A stretch of 64,000 nucleotides of DNA from an uncultured Rhodospirillaceae bacterium (GTDB taxonomy: Bacteria; Pseudomonadota; Alphaproteobacteria; Azospirillales; Azospirillaceae), in assembly GCA_937927415.1 (NCBI GenBank), contig CALBDS010000063.1:1-64000 (forward strand), given 5' to 3'. Position 1 is the first letter of the stretch; every line of letters begins with the position of its first letter. Under the pieces are notes generated by a model that saw nothing but the letters and a program-made list of their open reading frames with translations, searched no databases and was not told the DNA's origin. The position numbers and the translations under genes are program-made. Positions 26,834-41,428 of this stretch are shown piece after piece.

Positions 26834-26919
26834 GGAAGGGTGGCCGAGTGGTTAATGGCAGCAGACTGTAAATCTGCCCTCTCAGGAGTACGTAGGTTCG
26901 AATCCTACCCCTTCCACCA
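26834..26919 (+). tRNA. tRNA-Tyr (anticodon GTA)
   Basis: An 86-nt class II tRNA with a long variable arm and encoded CCA. The acceptor stem is GGAAGGG/CCCTTCC, the anticodon loop is CTGTAAA (GTA), and the T-loop is GGTTCGAATCC. It is the first gene of the tuf transcription unit. Confidence 0.97.
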
Positions 26920-26977
26920 AATTCTCTGAGGCTTAGCCGGGATCGACCCGGGAAGCAGCGCCGGCGGGGCTTGATAG

Positions 26978-27051
26978 GCGGGTGTAGCTCAATGGTAGAG
27001 CAGAAGCCTTCCAAGCTTACGACGAGGGTTCGATTCCCTTCACCCGCTCCA
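26978..27051 (+). tRNA. tRNA-Gly (anticodon TCC)
   Basis: A 74-nt tRNA with encoded CCA. The acceptor stem is GCGGGTG/CACCCGC, the D-loop contains AGCTCAATGGTAGAGC, the anticodon loop is CTTCCAA (TCC, reads GGA/GGG), and the T-arm is GGTTCGATTCC. It lies 80 bp before tuf, as glyT does in E. coli. Confidence 0.97.
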
Positions 27052-27131
27052 GCCCGCGCGCACTTCCCAGAGGCGATGCCGGCTGGCCTTATCACTGTGC
27101 CTCGCGAACGTCGGGAACGAAAGAAGCAGCC

Positions 27132-28322
<1,191 letters not shown>

Positions 28323-28336
28323 TCTGTAGGGCCTGC

Positions 28337-28374
28337 CTGCCGCCGGTCCAAAAAAACCGGCGGCAGTGCTTTTT
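28337..28374 (+). terminator. Terminator or attenuator after tuf
   Basis: CTGCCGCCGGT (28337-28347) pairs perfectly with ACCGGCGGCAG (28356-28366), followed by TGCTTTTT. It separates tuf from tRNA-Trp and secE-nusG, which then need read-through or their own promoter. Confidence 0.82.
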
Positions 28375-28446
28375 CGCTGGAATAGCGGCGGCAAATCCGC
28401 TATACCGCCCTCCGCCCTCCGGGGTTGCCGGGTCGGATGGGTCGCT

Positions 28447-28522
28447 AGGAGTGTAGCTCAATTGGTAGAGCACCGGTCTCCAAAACCGGGGGCTGGGGGT
28501 TCGAGCCCCTCCACTCCTGCCA
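28447..28522 (+). tRNA. tRNA-Trp (anticodon CCA)
   Basis: A 76-nt tRNA with encoded CCA. The acceptor stem is AGGAGTG/CACTCCT, the D-arm contains AGCTCAATTGGTAGAGC, the anticodon loop is CTCCAAA (CCA), and the T-arm is GGTTCGAGCCC. It directly precedes secE, a common order in alphaproteobacteria. Confidence 0.97.
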
Positions 28523-28601
28523 TCCCCTCGACGTGATCCGGCCGCGATAGGGCATCACAAGGCGGTCTGACCGCCGATCCGGAGCTGGCACGTACCGCAC
28601 G

Positions 28602-28799
28602 ATGGCTAAACTGAATCCGACAGAGTTTGCGCGCGACGTGCGCCGCGAGGCCGCCCGAGTGACGTGGCCGACGCGCAAGGAAACGGCCATCACCACCGCC
28701 ATGGTTTTCGTCATGGTGGTTGTTGCCGCCATCTTCTTCCTGATTGTCGATCAGTTGCTCGGTTTCGGCGTGCGGCTGGTGCTGGGTCTGGGGGGTTAA
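28602..28799 (+). CDS. secE: Preprotein translocase subunit SecE
   Basis: A 65-residue small subunit of the SecYEG channel. The amphipathic cytoplasmic helix (LNPTEFARDVRREAARVTWP) contains the conserved TWPTRKE turn and is followed by one transmembrane helix. It is the short single-span form, unlike the three-span E. coli protein. It is separated from nusG by 3 nt. Confidence 0.95.
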   Translation: MAKLNPTEFARDVRREAARVTWPTRKETAITTAMVFVMVVVAAIFFLIVDQLLGFGVRLVLGLGG

Positions 28800-28802
28800 G
28801 TC

Positions 28803-29333
28803 ATGGCGATGCGCTGGTACGTCGTTCACGTCTATTCCGGTTTTGAAAAGAAGGTTTCCCAGTCGATCCGCGAAAAGGCCGCCCAGAAGGGTCTGGACGA
28901 GCTTTTCGAAGAGATCCTGGTCCCGACCGAAGAGGTTGTCGAGGTGCGCCGTGGCGCCAAGGTCAATGCCGAGCGGAAGTTCTTCCCCGGCTATGTCCTG
29001 GTGAAGATGGAGCTGACCGACGACACCTGGCATCTGGTCAAGAACACGCCGAAGGTCACCGGCTTCCTGGGCGGCGGCGGCAAGCCCCAGCCCATCAGCC
29101 AGCGTGAAGCCGAACGCATCATCCATCAGGTTCAGGAAGGCTTCGAGCGGCCCAAGCCCTCGATCAGCTTCGAGGTGGGCGAGCAGGTTCGGGTGTCCGA
29201 CGGTCCCTTCACCTCCTTCAACGGCATCGTCGAAGAGGTGGACGAGGAAAAGGCCCGGCTCAAGGTGGCGGTGTCCATCTTCGGGCGCTCCACCCCGGTG
29301 GAACTGGAATACACCCAGGTCGAAAAGGTCTGA
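28803..29333 (+). CDS. nusG: Transcription termination/antitermination protein NusG
   Basis: A 176-residue factor that binds RNA polymerase and links it to Rho or the ribosome. The NGN domain begins MAMRWYVVHVYSGFEKKV and includes ERKFFPGYVLVKMEL. The C-terminal KOW domain (about 122-176) reads FEVGEQVRVSDGPFTSFNG. It sits 3 nt after secE in the conserved secE-nusG pair. Confidence 0.97.
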   Translation: MAMRWYVVHVYSGFEKKVSQSIREKAAQKGLDELFEEILVPTEEVVEVRRGAKVNAERKFFPGYVLVKMELTDDTWHLVKNTPKVTGFLGGGGKPQPISQREAERIIHQVQEGFERPKPSISFEVGEQVRVSDGPFTSFNGIVEEVDEEKARLKVAVSIFGRSTPVELEYTQVEKV

Positions 29334-29529
29334 TGGGGTTTGGCGGTGGCGCCGCTGTCAGCGTGCCGCCCCGCCCGATCCGCGGACCCGGTCCCTGGAT
29401 AACGCGCATTTTCATGCCGGTCGCGGGGTGATCCCCCGGCCGGCGTCTTCCGTGGGAGGCCCGCCATAGCCTGACCACGGAAACCCCGCGGCGACGGTAT
29501 GCGCCAACGCCGCTCTTGGAGGTTGTGAC

Positions 29530-29964
29530 ATGGCAAAGAAGATTGTCGGTTACATCAAGCTGCAGGTTCCGGCCGGCAAGGCGAATCCCTCGCCGCCCAT
29601 CGGTCCGGCGCTCGGTCAGCGCGGCTTGAACATCATGGAATTCTGCAAGGCGTTCAACGCCCGCACGCAGGATCTCGAAGTCGGCATGCCGATCCCGGTG
29701 GTCATCACCGCCTACGGCGACCGTACCTTCACCTTCGTCACCAAGACCCCGCCGAACAGCTACTTCCTCAAGAAGGCCGCCGGCATCACCAGCGGGTCGC
29801 AGACCCCTGGCAAGGGTGGCTTCGCCGGCAAGGTCACCATGACCCAGATCCGCGAAATCGCCCAGAAGAAGATGGCGGACCTGAACGCCCACGACATCGA
29901 GGCGGCCGCCAAGATGCTCGTCGGTTCGGCCCGTTCCATGGGCCTCGAAGTGGTGGAGGGCTGA
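29530..29964 (+). CDS. rplK: 50S ribosomal protein L11
   Basis: A 144-residue protein that forms the GTPase-associated centre with 23S rRNA helices 43/44. It begins MAKKIVGYIKLQVPAGKANP and has PPIGPALGQRGLNIMEFCK, the thiostrepton-loop region. GGAGG is upstream of the ATG. It starts the L11-L1 operon after a 196-bp leader that shows no obvious promoter. Confidence 0.98.
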   Translation: MAKKIVGYIKLQVPAGKANPSPPIGPALGQRGLNIMEFCKAFNARTQDLEVGMPIPVVITAYGDRTFTFVTKTPPNSYFLKKAAGITSGSQTPGKGGFAGKVTMTQIREIAQKKMADLNAHDIEAAAKMLVGSARSMGLEVVEG

Positions 29965-29968
29965 TCCT

Positions 29969-30670
29969 ATGGCGAAGCTGGGCAAGCGTCTGAAGAAGGC
30001 CTACGCGGCCGTCGATCGTGATGCCTTCTACGGCCTGACCGATGCGGTCAAGCTGGTGAAGGGCAACGCCGTCGCCAAGTTCGATGAAACCATCGAAATC
30101 GCCATGAACCTGGGCATCGATCCCCGTCACGCCGACCAGATGGTCCGCGGCGTGGTGAACCTGCCCCACGGCACCGGCAAGACCGTGCGCGTGGCCGTGT
30201 TCGCCAAGGGGCCGAAGGCCGACGAGGCTCTGGCCGCCGGCGCCGACATCGTGGGCGCCGACGATCTGGCCGAGAAGATCCAGGCCGGCGAAATGAACTT
30301 CGACCGCTGCATCGCCACCCCGGACATGATGGGCGTGGTCGGCAAGCTGGGTAAGATCCTCGGGCCCCGCGGCCTGATGCCGAACCCCAAGCTCGGCACC
30401 GTCACCATGAACGTCGGCGAAGCCGTGAAGGCGGCGAAGGCCGGTGCGGTGGAATTCCGTGCGGAAAAGACCGGCATCGTCCACGCCGGTGTTGGCAAGG
30501 CGAGCTTCTCCGAAGACGCGCTGGCCGACAACATCCGCGCCTTCATCGATGCGATTTCCCGCGCCAAGCCGTCGGGGGCCAAGGGCACCTACATCGAAAA
30601 GGTGTCTTTGTCCTCGACCATGGGTCCGGGTCTGAAGCTCGACATCCCCAGCCTCAGCGCCCAGGCCTGA
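29969..30670 (+). CDS. rplA: 50S ribosomal protein L1
   Basis: A 233-residue L1-stalk protein that helps release deacylated tRNA from the E site and in many bacteria represses its own operon. Motifs include HGTGKTVRVAVFAKG, GKLGKILGPRGLMPNPK and GTVTMNVGEAVKAAKAG. It is 4 nt after rplK. Confidence 0.98.
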   Translation: MAKLGKRLKKAYAAVDRDAFYGLTDAVKLVKGNAVAKFDETIEIAMNLGIDPRHADQMVRGVVNLPHGTGKTVRVAVFAKGPKADEALAAGADIVGADDLAEKIQAGEMNFDRCIATPDMMGVVGKLGKILGPRGLMPNPKLGTVTMNVGEAVKAAKAGAVEFRAEKTGIVHAGVGKASFSEDALADNIRAFIDAISRAKPSGAKGTYIEKVSLSSTMGPGLKLDIPSLSAQA

Positions 30671-30943
30671 GACTGATCGAATTTATCGCCGCTCCGGCAA
30701 CGGGGCGGCGGTGATGCGGGTGGGGGCAACCCCGCCCGGCCCTGTCCGAGACCGCTGGTGCCGATGGGTTTTATCCCCAAAGGCTTAATAACCGCCGGCG
30801 CAGACAGGAGTGGAAACCGGATTTCACGGGGGTTTGTTCCCCCTTCGATAACCGGCTTGTGCTTCTGGGACAGGTAGCGAACCGGGCAATCCCTCTCTTC
30901 TTTGGGAAAGCCCTCATGTGACCCTCGTGCATGGAGGCGATCC
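30671..30943 (+). promoter_or_regulatory. Probable L10 leader region
   Basis: A 273-bp non-coding stretch before rplJ. In many bacteria this position holds the mRNA structure bound by the L10(L12)4 complex for feedback control. Short complementary segments are present, such as ACCGGATT...AACCGGC around 30815-30855, but I could not fold it with certainty. Confidence 0.4.
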
Positions 30944-31462
30944 GTGGATCGTACACAAAAGGAAGCGACGATCGCGGACCTGCATTCGAAGCTGCAGGAT
31001 GTGTCCGTTGTGGTGGTGACCCATCATCTCGGCCTCACGGTGGCGGAAGTCACCGATCTGCGTGTGAAGATGCGGGCCGCTGGCGCCAGCTTCAAGGTGA
31101 CGAAAAACCGGCTCGCCCGCCGCGCCCTGAAGGGCACCCAGTTCGAAGGCATCGACGGCCTGTTCAAGGGGCCGACGGCGATCGCTTTTTCGAAGGACCC
31201 GGTGGCGGCTGCCAAGGTGGCGGCCGACTACGCGAAGTCCAACGATAAGCTGGCGATCATCGGCGGCAGCCTGAACGGCGCCGAGTTGAACGCGGAAGGG
31301 GTCAAGGCTCTTGCCACCCTGCCGTCGCTGGACGAACTGCGTGCGAAGATCGTGGGCATGATCCAGACCCCGGCGACCCGTATCGCCGGTGTGCTGCAGG
31401 CTCCGGGCGGCCAAGTCGCCCGCGTGCTGTCGGCCTACGCCAAGAAGGACGAGGCGGCCTGA
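30944..31462 (+). CDS. rplJ: 50S ribosomal protein L10
   Basis: A 172-residue base of the ribosomal stalk that carries the L7/L12 dimers on its C-terminal helix. It begins MDRTQKEATIADLHSKLQ and has VKMRAAGASFKVTKNRLARRAL. The GTG start at 30944 has GGAGG 6 nt upstream and gives the standard length; the longer frame from 30902 is rejected. Confidence 0.96.
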   Translation: MDRTQKEATIADLHSKLQDVSVVVVTHHLGLTVAEVTDLRVKMRAAGASFKVTKNRLARRALKGTQFEGIDGLFKGPTAIAFSKDPVAAAKVAADYAKSNDKLAIIGGSLNGAELNAEGVKALATLPSLDELRAKIVGMIQTPATRIAGVLQAPGGQVARVLSAYAKKDEAA

Positions 31463-31519
31463 GCCGCTCTCTCATCGCTCGATATCAATCCCAGAAACAC
31501 CTGCTGTTTGGAGTAAAAA

Positions 31520-31894
31520 ATGGCTGATCTGCAGAAGCTCGTCGAAGACCTGTCGGCCCTGACCGTTCTGGAAGCCGCTGAACTGTCGAAGCTGCTGGAA
31601 GAGAAGTGGGGCGTTTCCGCCGCCGCTCCGGTGGCCGTTGCCGCCGCTGGTCCGGCCGCTGCCGCTGCCCCGGTCGAAGAGCAGACCGAATTCACGGTGA
31701 TCCTGGCCGACGCCGGCGACAAGAAGATCAACGTGATTAAGGAAGTCCGCGCCATCACCGGCCTGGGTCTGAAGGAAGCCAAGGACCTGGTCGAAGGCGC
31801 TCCGAAGGCGGTCAAGGAAGGCGTGTCCAAGGAAGACGCCGCCAAGATCAAGAAGCAGCTTGAAGAAGCTGGCGCCAAGGTGGATGTTAAGTAA
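31520..31894 (+). CDS. rplL: 50S ribosomal protein L7/L12
   Basis: A 124-residue stalk protein that recruits and activates translation GTPases. It has the N-terminal dimerisation domain, an Ala/Pro-rich hinge (about 34-54), and a globular domain with EKTEFTVIL-like strand, GLKEAKDLVEGAPKAVKEGV and KKQLEEAGAKVDVK. It follows rplJ by 57 nt. Confidence 0.97.
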   Translation: MADLQKLVEDLSALTVLEAAELSKLLEEKWGVSAAAPVAVAAAGPAAAAAPVEEQTEFTVILADAGDKKINVIKEVRAITGLGLKEAKDLVEGAPKAVKEGVSKEDAAKIKKQLEEAGAKVDVK

Positions 31895-31947
31895 GATCGC
31901 CTTGCTGCGATACGGATCTGATATATCCACGCCGACGGCGGCCTGCT

Positions 31948-31986
31948 CCCCCGGAAACGGGGGGCCGGTCGCCGCGCGGCGTTTTT
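31948..31986 (+). terminator. Candidate attenuator between rplL and rpoB
   Basis: CCCCCG (31948-31953) and CGGGGG (31958-31963) form a hairpin with a GAAA tetraloop. A second short GC hairpin (about 31970-31980) and TTTTT (31982-31986) follow. This position commonly holds a partial terminator that reduces rpoB relative to rplL. The structure is plausible but weak. Confidence 0.45.
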
Positions 31987-32131
31987 GCCTGCACCGGACG
32001 GGGCGTACCCCGTGCGGCCTTTGCCGTCTCCGCGACGGAGGCGGATTCCGCGCTCGGCTCAGTTATTCCTCTCCGGCCGGGAGGCTCTGACCGCCATGAG
32101 CGCACACACGGACAGACGTTTGGGGACATCC

Positions 32132-35100
32132 ATGGCCAAATCCTTTACGGGTCGTAAGCGTGTTCGCAAGAGCTTCGGGCGCATCCCGGAAGTCACCCAG
32201 ATGCCGAACCTCATCGAGGTTCAACGAAGCTCCTACGACCACTTCTTGCAGATGGACGTGCCGCCGGAAAAGCGCGCGAACCTGGGGCTGCAGGAAGTCT
32301 TCCGTTCGGTGTTCCCCATCAAGGATTTCTCCGACCGCGCCATCCTCGACTTCGTGCGCTACGAGCTTGAGCAGCCGAAGTACGACGTGGAAGAGTGCCA
32401 GCAGCGCGGCATGACTTTCGCCGCTCCGCTCAAGGTGACTCTGCGCCTGTCCGTCTTCGATGTCGAGGAAGACACCGGCCTGAAGTCCATCCGCGACATC
32501 AAGGAGCAGGACGTCTACATGGGCGACATGCCCCTGATGACGGCCAACGGCACCTTCATCATCAACGGCACCGAGCGCGTCATCGTCTCCCAGATGCACC
32601 GTTCGCCGGGCGTGTTCTTCGACCACGACAAGGGCAAGACCCATTCGTCGGGCAAATATCTGTTCGCCGCCCGCGTGATCCCCTACCGCGGTTCCTGGCT
32701 GGATTTCGAATTCGACGCCAAGGATCTGGTCTACGTCCGCATCGACCGCCGCCGCAAGCTGCCGGCGACCACGCTGCTGTTCGCGCTGGACGGCGCCGAT
32801 ACCGAGGTGCTGCGCGCCAACCGCAAATCCGCCGGCAAGGACCTGCTGCCCTATGAGGCGCAGGGCATGGCCAAGGAAGAGATCCTCGGCTATTTCTACG
32901 ACACCATCACCTATTCGCGCGCACCCGGCGGGTGGAAGACCCCGTTCTCGGCCGAGCGCATGAAGGGTGCCAAGCTGGTGTCCGATCTGGTGGACGCCAA
33001 CACCGGCTCGGTGGTCGCCGAAGCCGGCGCCAAGATGACCCCGCGCCTCATCAAGAAGCTGCTGGAAGGCGGGCTGACCGATCAGTTGGTCTCGACCGAG
33101 GAGCTGATCGGGCGCTATCTGGCCGTTGACATCATCAACGAGCAGACCGGCGAGGTGCTGTACGAGGCCGGCGACGAGCTGTCGGCCCAGGATCTCGACA
33201 AGCTGGAGCACATGGGGGTCGATGAGATCCCGGTTCTGGCCATCGACCACCTGAACGTCGGCGCCTACATCCGCAACACCATGGCCGCGGACCGCAACGC
33301 CAGCCGCGAAGACGCGCTGATCGACATCTACCGCGTCATGCGCCCCGGCGAGCCGCCGACCCTGGAATCGGCCGAAGCCCTGTTCAACGGCCTGTTCTTC
33401 GACAGCGAACGCTACGATCTGTCGGCGGTGGGGCGTGTGAAGATGAACGCGCGCCTGAACTTCCAGACCGAGGACACCATGCGCGTCCTGCGCAAGCAGG
33501 ACATCATGGAAATCCTGCGGGTTCTGGTGAACCTGAAGGACGGCCGCGGCGAAATCGACGACATCGACCATCTGGGCAACCGCCGTGTGCGCTCGGTGGG
33601 CGAACTGATGGAAAACCAGTACCGCGTCGGCCTGCTGCGCATGGAGCGCGCGATCCGCGAGCGCATGTCGTCGGTCGAGATCGATACGGTGATGCCGCAC
33701 GATCTCATCAACGCCAAGCCGGCGGCGGCGGCGGTGCGCGAGTTCTTCGGCTCGTCGCAGCTCTCCCAGTTCATGGACCAGACCAACCCGCTGTCGGAAA
33801 TCACCCACAAGCGCCGCCTGTCGGCGCTGGGGCCGGGCGGTCTGACCCGTGAGCGTGCGGGCTTCGAAGTCCGCGACGTGCACCCCACCCACTACGGCCG
33901 CATCTGCCCGATTGAGACGCCGGAAGGTCCGAACATCGGCCTCATCAACTCGCTGGCCACGTACGCCCGCGTCAACCAGTACGGCTTCATCGAAAGCCCG
34001 TACCGCAAGGTGGACAACGGCCGCGTCACCGACGAGGTGGTGTACCTGTCGGCGATGGAGGAAGGCCGCTACGTGGTGGCCCAGGCCAACGCCGAGTTGG
34101 ACGAAAACAACCGCTTCGCCAACGATCTGGTGTCGTGCCGCCAGGGCGGCGAATACCTGATGTTCCGGCCCGAAGCGATCCACCTCATCGACGTGTCGCC
34201 CAAGCAGCTGGTGTCCGTCGCCGCGGCGCTGATCCCGTTCCTTGAGAACGACGACGCCAACCGCGCGCTGATGGGGTCGAACATGCAGCGTCAGGCGGTG
34301 CCGCTGGTGAAGGCCGACGCGCCCCTGGTGGGCACCGGCATGGAAGCCACCGTGGCCCGCGACAGCGGCGTGACCATCGTCGCCAAGCGGTCCGGCATCG
34401 TCGATCAGGTGGACGCCACCCGCGTGGTGATCCGCGCGACCGACAACGCGTCGGCCACGGCGCCGGGCGTTGACATCTACAACCTGCTGAAGTTCCAGCG
34501 GTCGAACCAGAACACCTGCATCACCCAGCGTCCGCTGGTGAAGGTGGGCGACCGGGTGCTGGCCGGCGACATCATCGCCGACGGCCCCAGCACCGAGCTG
34601 GGCGAACTGGCGCTCGGCCGCAACGTGCTCGTCGCGTTCATGCCGTGGAACGGCTACAACTTCGAAGACTCGATCCTCATCAACGAGCGCATCGTGAAGG
34701 ACGACGTGTTCACGTCGATCCACATCGAAGAGTTCGAGGTGATGGCCCGCGACACCAAGCTGGGCCAGGAGGAAATCACCCGTGACATTCCCAACGTGGG
34801 TGAAGAGGCTCTGAAGAACCTCGACGAAGCCGGCATCGTCTACATCGGTGCCGAAGTGCATCCGGGCGACATTCTGGTCGGCAAGGTCACGCCGAAGGGC
34901 GAAAGCCCGATGACGCCGGAAGAAAAGCTGCTGCGCGCCATCTTCGGCGAAAAGGCCTCGGATGTCCGTGACACCTCGCTGCGTCTGCCGCCGGGTGTGG
35001 CGGGCACGGTGGTGGAAGTGCGCGTCTTCTCCCGCCGCGGCGTGGACAAGGACGAGCGCGCCATGGCCATCGAGCGGGCGGAAATCGAGAAGCTGGCCAA

Positions 35101-36331
35101 GGACCGCGACGACGAACGCGCGATCCTGGAGCGCAGTTTCTACACCCGCCTGAAGGAAATCCTGCTGGGCCAGACCGGCCAGGGCGGCCCGCGCGGCTTC
35201 AAGACCGGCGAGGTCATCACCGACGAGACGCTGGCCCAGTACACCCGCGGTCAGTGGCGCCAGATTTCCGTGGCCGACGAAAAGTCCATGGAGATCGTCG
35301 AGAACCTGTCCAAGGTGTTCGACGAATCGATCCAGGCGCTGCAGAACCGCTTCGAGAACAAGGTCGAGAAGCTCCAGCGCGGCGACGAACTGCCGCCGGG
35401 CGTGATGAAGATGGTCAAGGTCTTCGTCGCGGTGAAGCGCAAGCTGCAGCCCGGTGACAAGATGGCCGGCCGTCACGGTAACAAGGGTGTGGTCTCCCGC
35501 ATCATCCCGCAGGAGGACATGCCCTATCTGGAGGACGGCACCCCGGTCGATCTGGTGCTGAACCCGCTGGGTGTGCCGTCGCGCATGAACGTCGGGCAGA
35601 TCCTGGAAACGCACCTGGGTTGGGCGTCGGCCGGCATCGGCAAGCAGATCTCCAAGGCGCTGGACCAGTACCGTCTGGCTATCAAGCAGAACGCGGAATC
35701 CCTGGCGCCGCAGCGCCTGGAAGACCTTCGCGGCAAGCTGAAGGACGCCTACGGCGACCGGATCTACGGCGAAACCATCGCCGATCTGTCCGACGGCGAG
35801 GTCCTGGAGTTGGCCGGCAACCTGCGCAAGGGCGTGCCGTTCGCCACTCCCGTCTTCGACGGGGCGCGCGAAGACGACATCTGCCGCCATCTGGAGATGG
35901 CCGGCATGAACCGTTCCGGTCAGGTCACCTTGATCGACGGGCGCACCGGCGAGACGTTCGACCGCAAGGTCACCGTCGGCTACATCTATATGCTGAAGCT
36001 CCATCATCTGGTGGACGACAAGATCCACGCGCGCTCCATCGGCCCGTACAGCCTCGTCACCCAGCAGCCGCTGGGCGGTAAGGCGCAGTTCGGTGGTCAG
36101 CGTTTCGGTGAAATGGAGGTGTGGGCGCTGGAAGCGTACGGTGCGGCGTACACGCTCCAGGAAATGCTCACGGTCAAGTCGGACGACGTGTCGGGCCGTA
36201 CGAAGGTCTACGAGGCCATCGTCCGCGGCGACGACAACTTCGAGGCGGGCATCCCGGAATCCTTCAACGTGCTTGTGAAGGAACTCCGGTCGCTCGGCCT
36301 CAACGTCGAGCTGAACCAGCGCACCTACTAA
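32132..36331 (+). CDS. rpoB: DNA-directed RNA polymerase subunit beta
   Basis: A 1399-residue catalytic subunit of RNA polymerase. The rifampicin-binding region FFGSSQLSQFMDQTNPLSEI is intact, and the active-site segments GQRFGEMEVWALEAYGAAYT and GDKMAGRHGNKGVVS are present. The chosen ATG gives MAKSFTGRKRVRKSFGRIPE; two upstream in-frame starts (31985, 32096) would add non-conserved residues. It is followed by rpoC after 97 nt. Confidence 0.98.
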   Translation: MAKSFTGRKRVRKSFGRIPEVTQMPNLIEVQRSSYDHFLQMDVPPEKRANLGLQEVFRSVFPIKDFSDRAILDFVRYELEQPKYDVEECQQRGMTFAAPLKVTLRLSVFDVEEDTGLKSIRDIKEQDVYMGDMPLMTANGTFIINGTERVIVSQMHRSPGVFFDHDKGKTHSSGKYLFAARVIPYRGSWLDFEFDAKDLVYVRIDRRRKLPATTLLFALDGADTEVLRANRKSAGKDLLPYEAQGMAKEEILGYFYDTITYSRAPGGWKTPFSAERMKGAKLVSDLVDANTGSVVAEAGAKMTPRLIKKLLEGGLTDQLVSTEELIGRYLAVDIINEQTGEVLYEAGDELSAQDLDKLEHMGVDEIPVLAIDHLNVGAYIRNTMAADRNASREDALIDIYRVMRPGEPPTLESAEALFNGLFFDSERYDLSAVGRVKMNARLNFQTEDTMRVLRKQDIMEILRVLVNLKDGRGEIDDIDHLGNRRVRSVGELMENQYRVGLLRMERAIRERMSSVEIDTVMPHDLINAKPAAAAVREFFGSSQLSQFMDQTNPLSEITHKRRLSALGPGGLTRERAGFEVRDVHPTHYGRICPIETPEGPNIGLINSLATYARVNQYGFIESPYRKVDNGRVTDEVVYLSAMEEGRYVVAQANAELDENNRFANDLVSCRQGGEYLMFRPEAIHLIDVSPKQLVSVAAALIPFLENDDANRALMGSNMQRQAVPLVKADAPLVGTGMEATVARDSGVTIVAKRSGIVDQVDATRVVIRATDNASATAPGVDIYNLLKFQRSNQNTCITQRPLVKVGDRVLAGDIIADGPSTELGELALGRNVLVAFMPWNGYNFEDSILINERIVKDDVFTSIHIEEFEVMARDTKLGQEEITRDIPNVGEEALKNLDEAGIVYIGAEVHPGDILVGKVTPKGESPMTPEEKLLRAIFGEKASDVRDTSLRLPPGVAGTVVEVRVFSRRGVDKDERAMAIERAEIEKLAKDRDDERAILERSFYTRLKEILLGQTGQGGPRGFKTGEVITDETLAQYTRGQWRQISVADEKSMEIVENLSKVFDESIQALQNRFENKVEKLQRGDELPPGVMKMVKVFVAVKRKLQPGDKMAGRHGNKGVVSRIIPQEDMPYLEDGTPVDLVLNPLGVPSRMNVGQILETHLGWASAGIGKQISKALDQYRLAIKQNAESLAPQRLEDLRGKLKDAYGDRIYGETIADLSDGEVLELAGNLRKGVPFATPVFDGAREDDICRHLEMAGMNRSGQVTLIDGRTGETFDRKVTVGYIYMLKLHHLVDDKIHARSIGPYSLVTQQPLGGKAQFGGQRFGEMEVWALEAYGAAYTLQEMLTVKSDDVSGRTKVYEAIVRGDDNFEAGIPESFNVLVKELRSLGLNVELNQRTY

Positions 36332-36428
36332 GGTTGGTGCCGAGAACCGCCGATGGGCCGGGATCACCCGGCCCATCGGCGGCACGTCCTTTTTCCGACA
36401 ACGCGGCGGTTGCCAGCGGGAGACGGTC

Positions 36429-40592
<4,164 letters not shown>

Positions 40593-40620
40593 TTCCCAGG
40601 TGATCTGTTGACGTGACAGG

Positions 40621-40654
40621 AACGGGGCGCTCCGGTGACGGGGCGCCCCGTTTT
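40621..40654 (+). terminator. Rho-independent terminator of the rpoBC operon
   Basis: AACGGGGCGC (40621-40630) pairs perfectly with GCGCCCCGTT (40643-40652), followed by TT, with a 12-nt loop. It lies 28 nt after the rpoC stop. Confidence 0.85.
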
Positions 40655-40738
40655 CTTTGGCGGCATCGGCATGCTTATGCAGGCAATTGTCTTGGGATCG
40701 CTTTGTGCTACACTTCATCCGTGCAGCGGAGGGCGGCC

Positions 40739-41128
40739 ATGAGCGATGCCGAGTTGAAGCGGTTGATCGGATCACTGATCGAGCTTGTTCAGGATCAGTC
40801 GAAGCGAATGGCGACGAAGGATGACATCGCCAACATGGCGACGAAGGACGATATCGCCAACATGGCGACCAAGGATGATATCGCCGCTTTGACTGTACGG
40901 ATCGATTCCATCGAATCGCGGATGGCGACCAAGGACGATCTTATTCCTTTGGCAACCAAGGACGATCTCGCCGCCGTGGAAGCCCGGCTGGAAGCCAAGA
41001 TCGACCATCTCGGCCAGCGGACCGCCGACCTGATCCAGAAGGATCGCGGGGATATCGCCGAATTGCGGGGCGCTCTCGACATGCTGGGCAAGCGTTTCGA
41101 CGCCATCGTGCGCCCGGCCGCGGAATAG
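40739..41128 (+). CDS. Small coiled-coil protein with MATKDDI repeats (DUF1640/CCDC90-like)
   Basis: A 129-residue, probably cytoplasmic protein. Residues 24-50 are three near-identical 9-residue units, MATKDDIAN/MATKDDIAN/MATKDDIAA. Two degenerate copies (RMATKDDLIP, LATKDDLAA) follow, then a helical ARLEAKIDHLG segment. The pattern resembles bacterial DUF1640/CCDC90-type coiled coils, which usually end in a transmembrane helix; none is seen here. The ATG at 40739 follows GGAGGG. It lies alone between the rpoBC terminator and the rpsL promoter, an unusual place for a non-translation gene. Function unknown. Confidence 0.75.
   Translation: MSDAELKRLIGSLIELVQDQSKRMATKDDIANMATKDDIANMATKDDIAALTVRIDSIESRMATKDDLIPLATKDDLAAVEARLEAKIDHLGQRTADLIQKDRGDIAELRGALDMLGKRFDAIVRPAAE
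40808..40888 (+). repeat. Three tandem 27-bp in-frame repeats
   Basis: Units at 40808-40834, 40835-40861 and 40862-40888 are near-identical, differing mostly at third codon positions, and encode the MATKDDI(A/N) units of the small coiled-coil protein. The high DNA identity indicates recent expansion by slippage or unequal recombination. Confidence 0.85.
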
Positions 41129-41428
41129 AGTCACGGATTCAGCACCGGGACGTCATCAAACCGGCATCGCGCCCTTGACGGGCCAGACGGCCACACCTAT
41201 AGTCCGCGAACCTTACGCACAGGCAGGTTGGGCGTTTTCCGCCGGACCGTCCCCCCGTGTCGTCTTGGTGCATAGCCGACACCGAGCTTTTTCGGACGGC
41301 GCTTGTGGAACGGTCCCGCACGAGGCGGTCAACGCTTCGCGGCGGGATTTTGCATCATCCGGCCTGTGCTGGGTGTCAGACAGAGCGTCCGGCGCGTCCG
41401 GACGACGACAGAGGAATGAAGGGCAGAT
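41129..41428 (+). other. Promoter and leader region of the str operon
   Basis: A 300-bp non-coding region. The promoter at 41175-41203 leaves an untranslated leader of about 220 nt before rpsL. I see no further gene; the leader may hold regulatory structure. Confidence 0.5.
41175..41203 (+). promoter_or_regulatory. Strong promoter of the rpsL (str) operon
   Basis: TTGACG (41175-41180) and TATAGT (41198-41203) with an ideal 17-bp spacer. It lies downstream of the small coiled-coil gene and about 225 nt before rpsL. Confidence 0.8.

Noticed and set aside
40808..40888. Tandem 27-bp units as a possible CRISPR array
   Set aside because: The units are directly adjacent without spacers, in frame, and encode a coiled-coil repeat.
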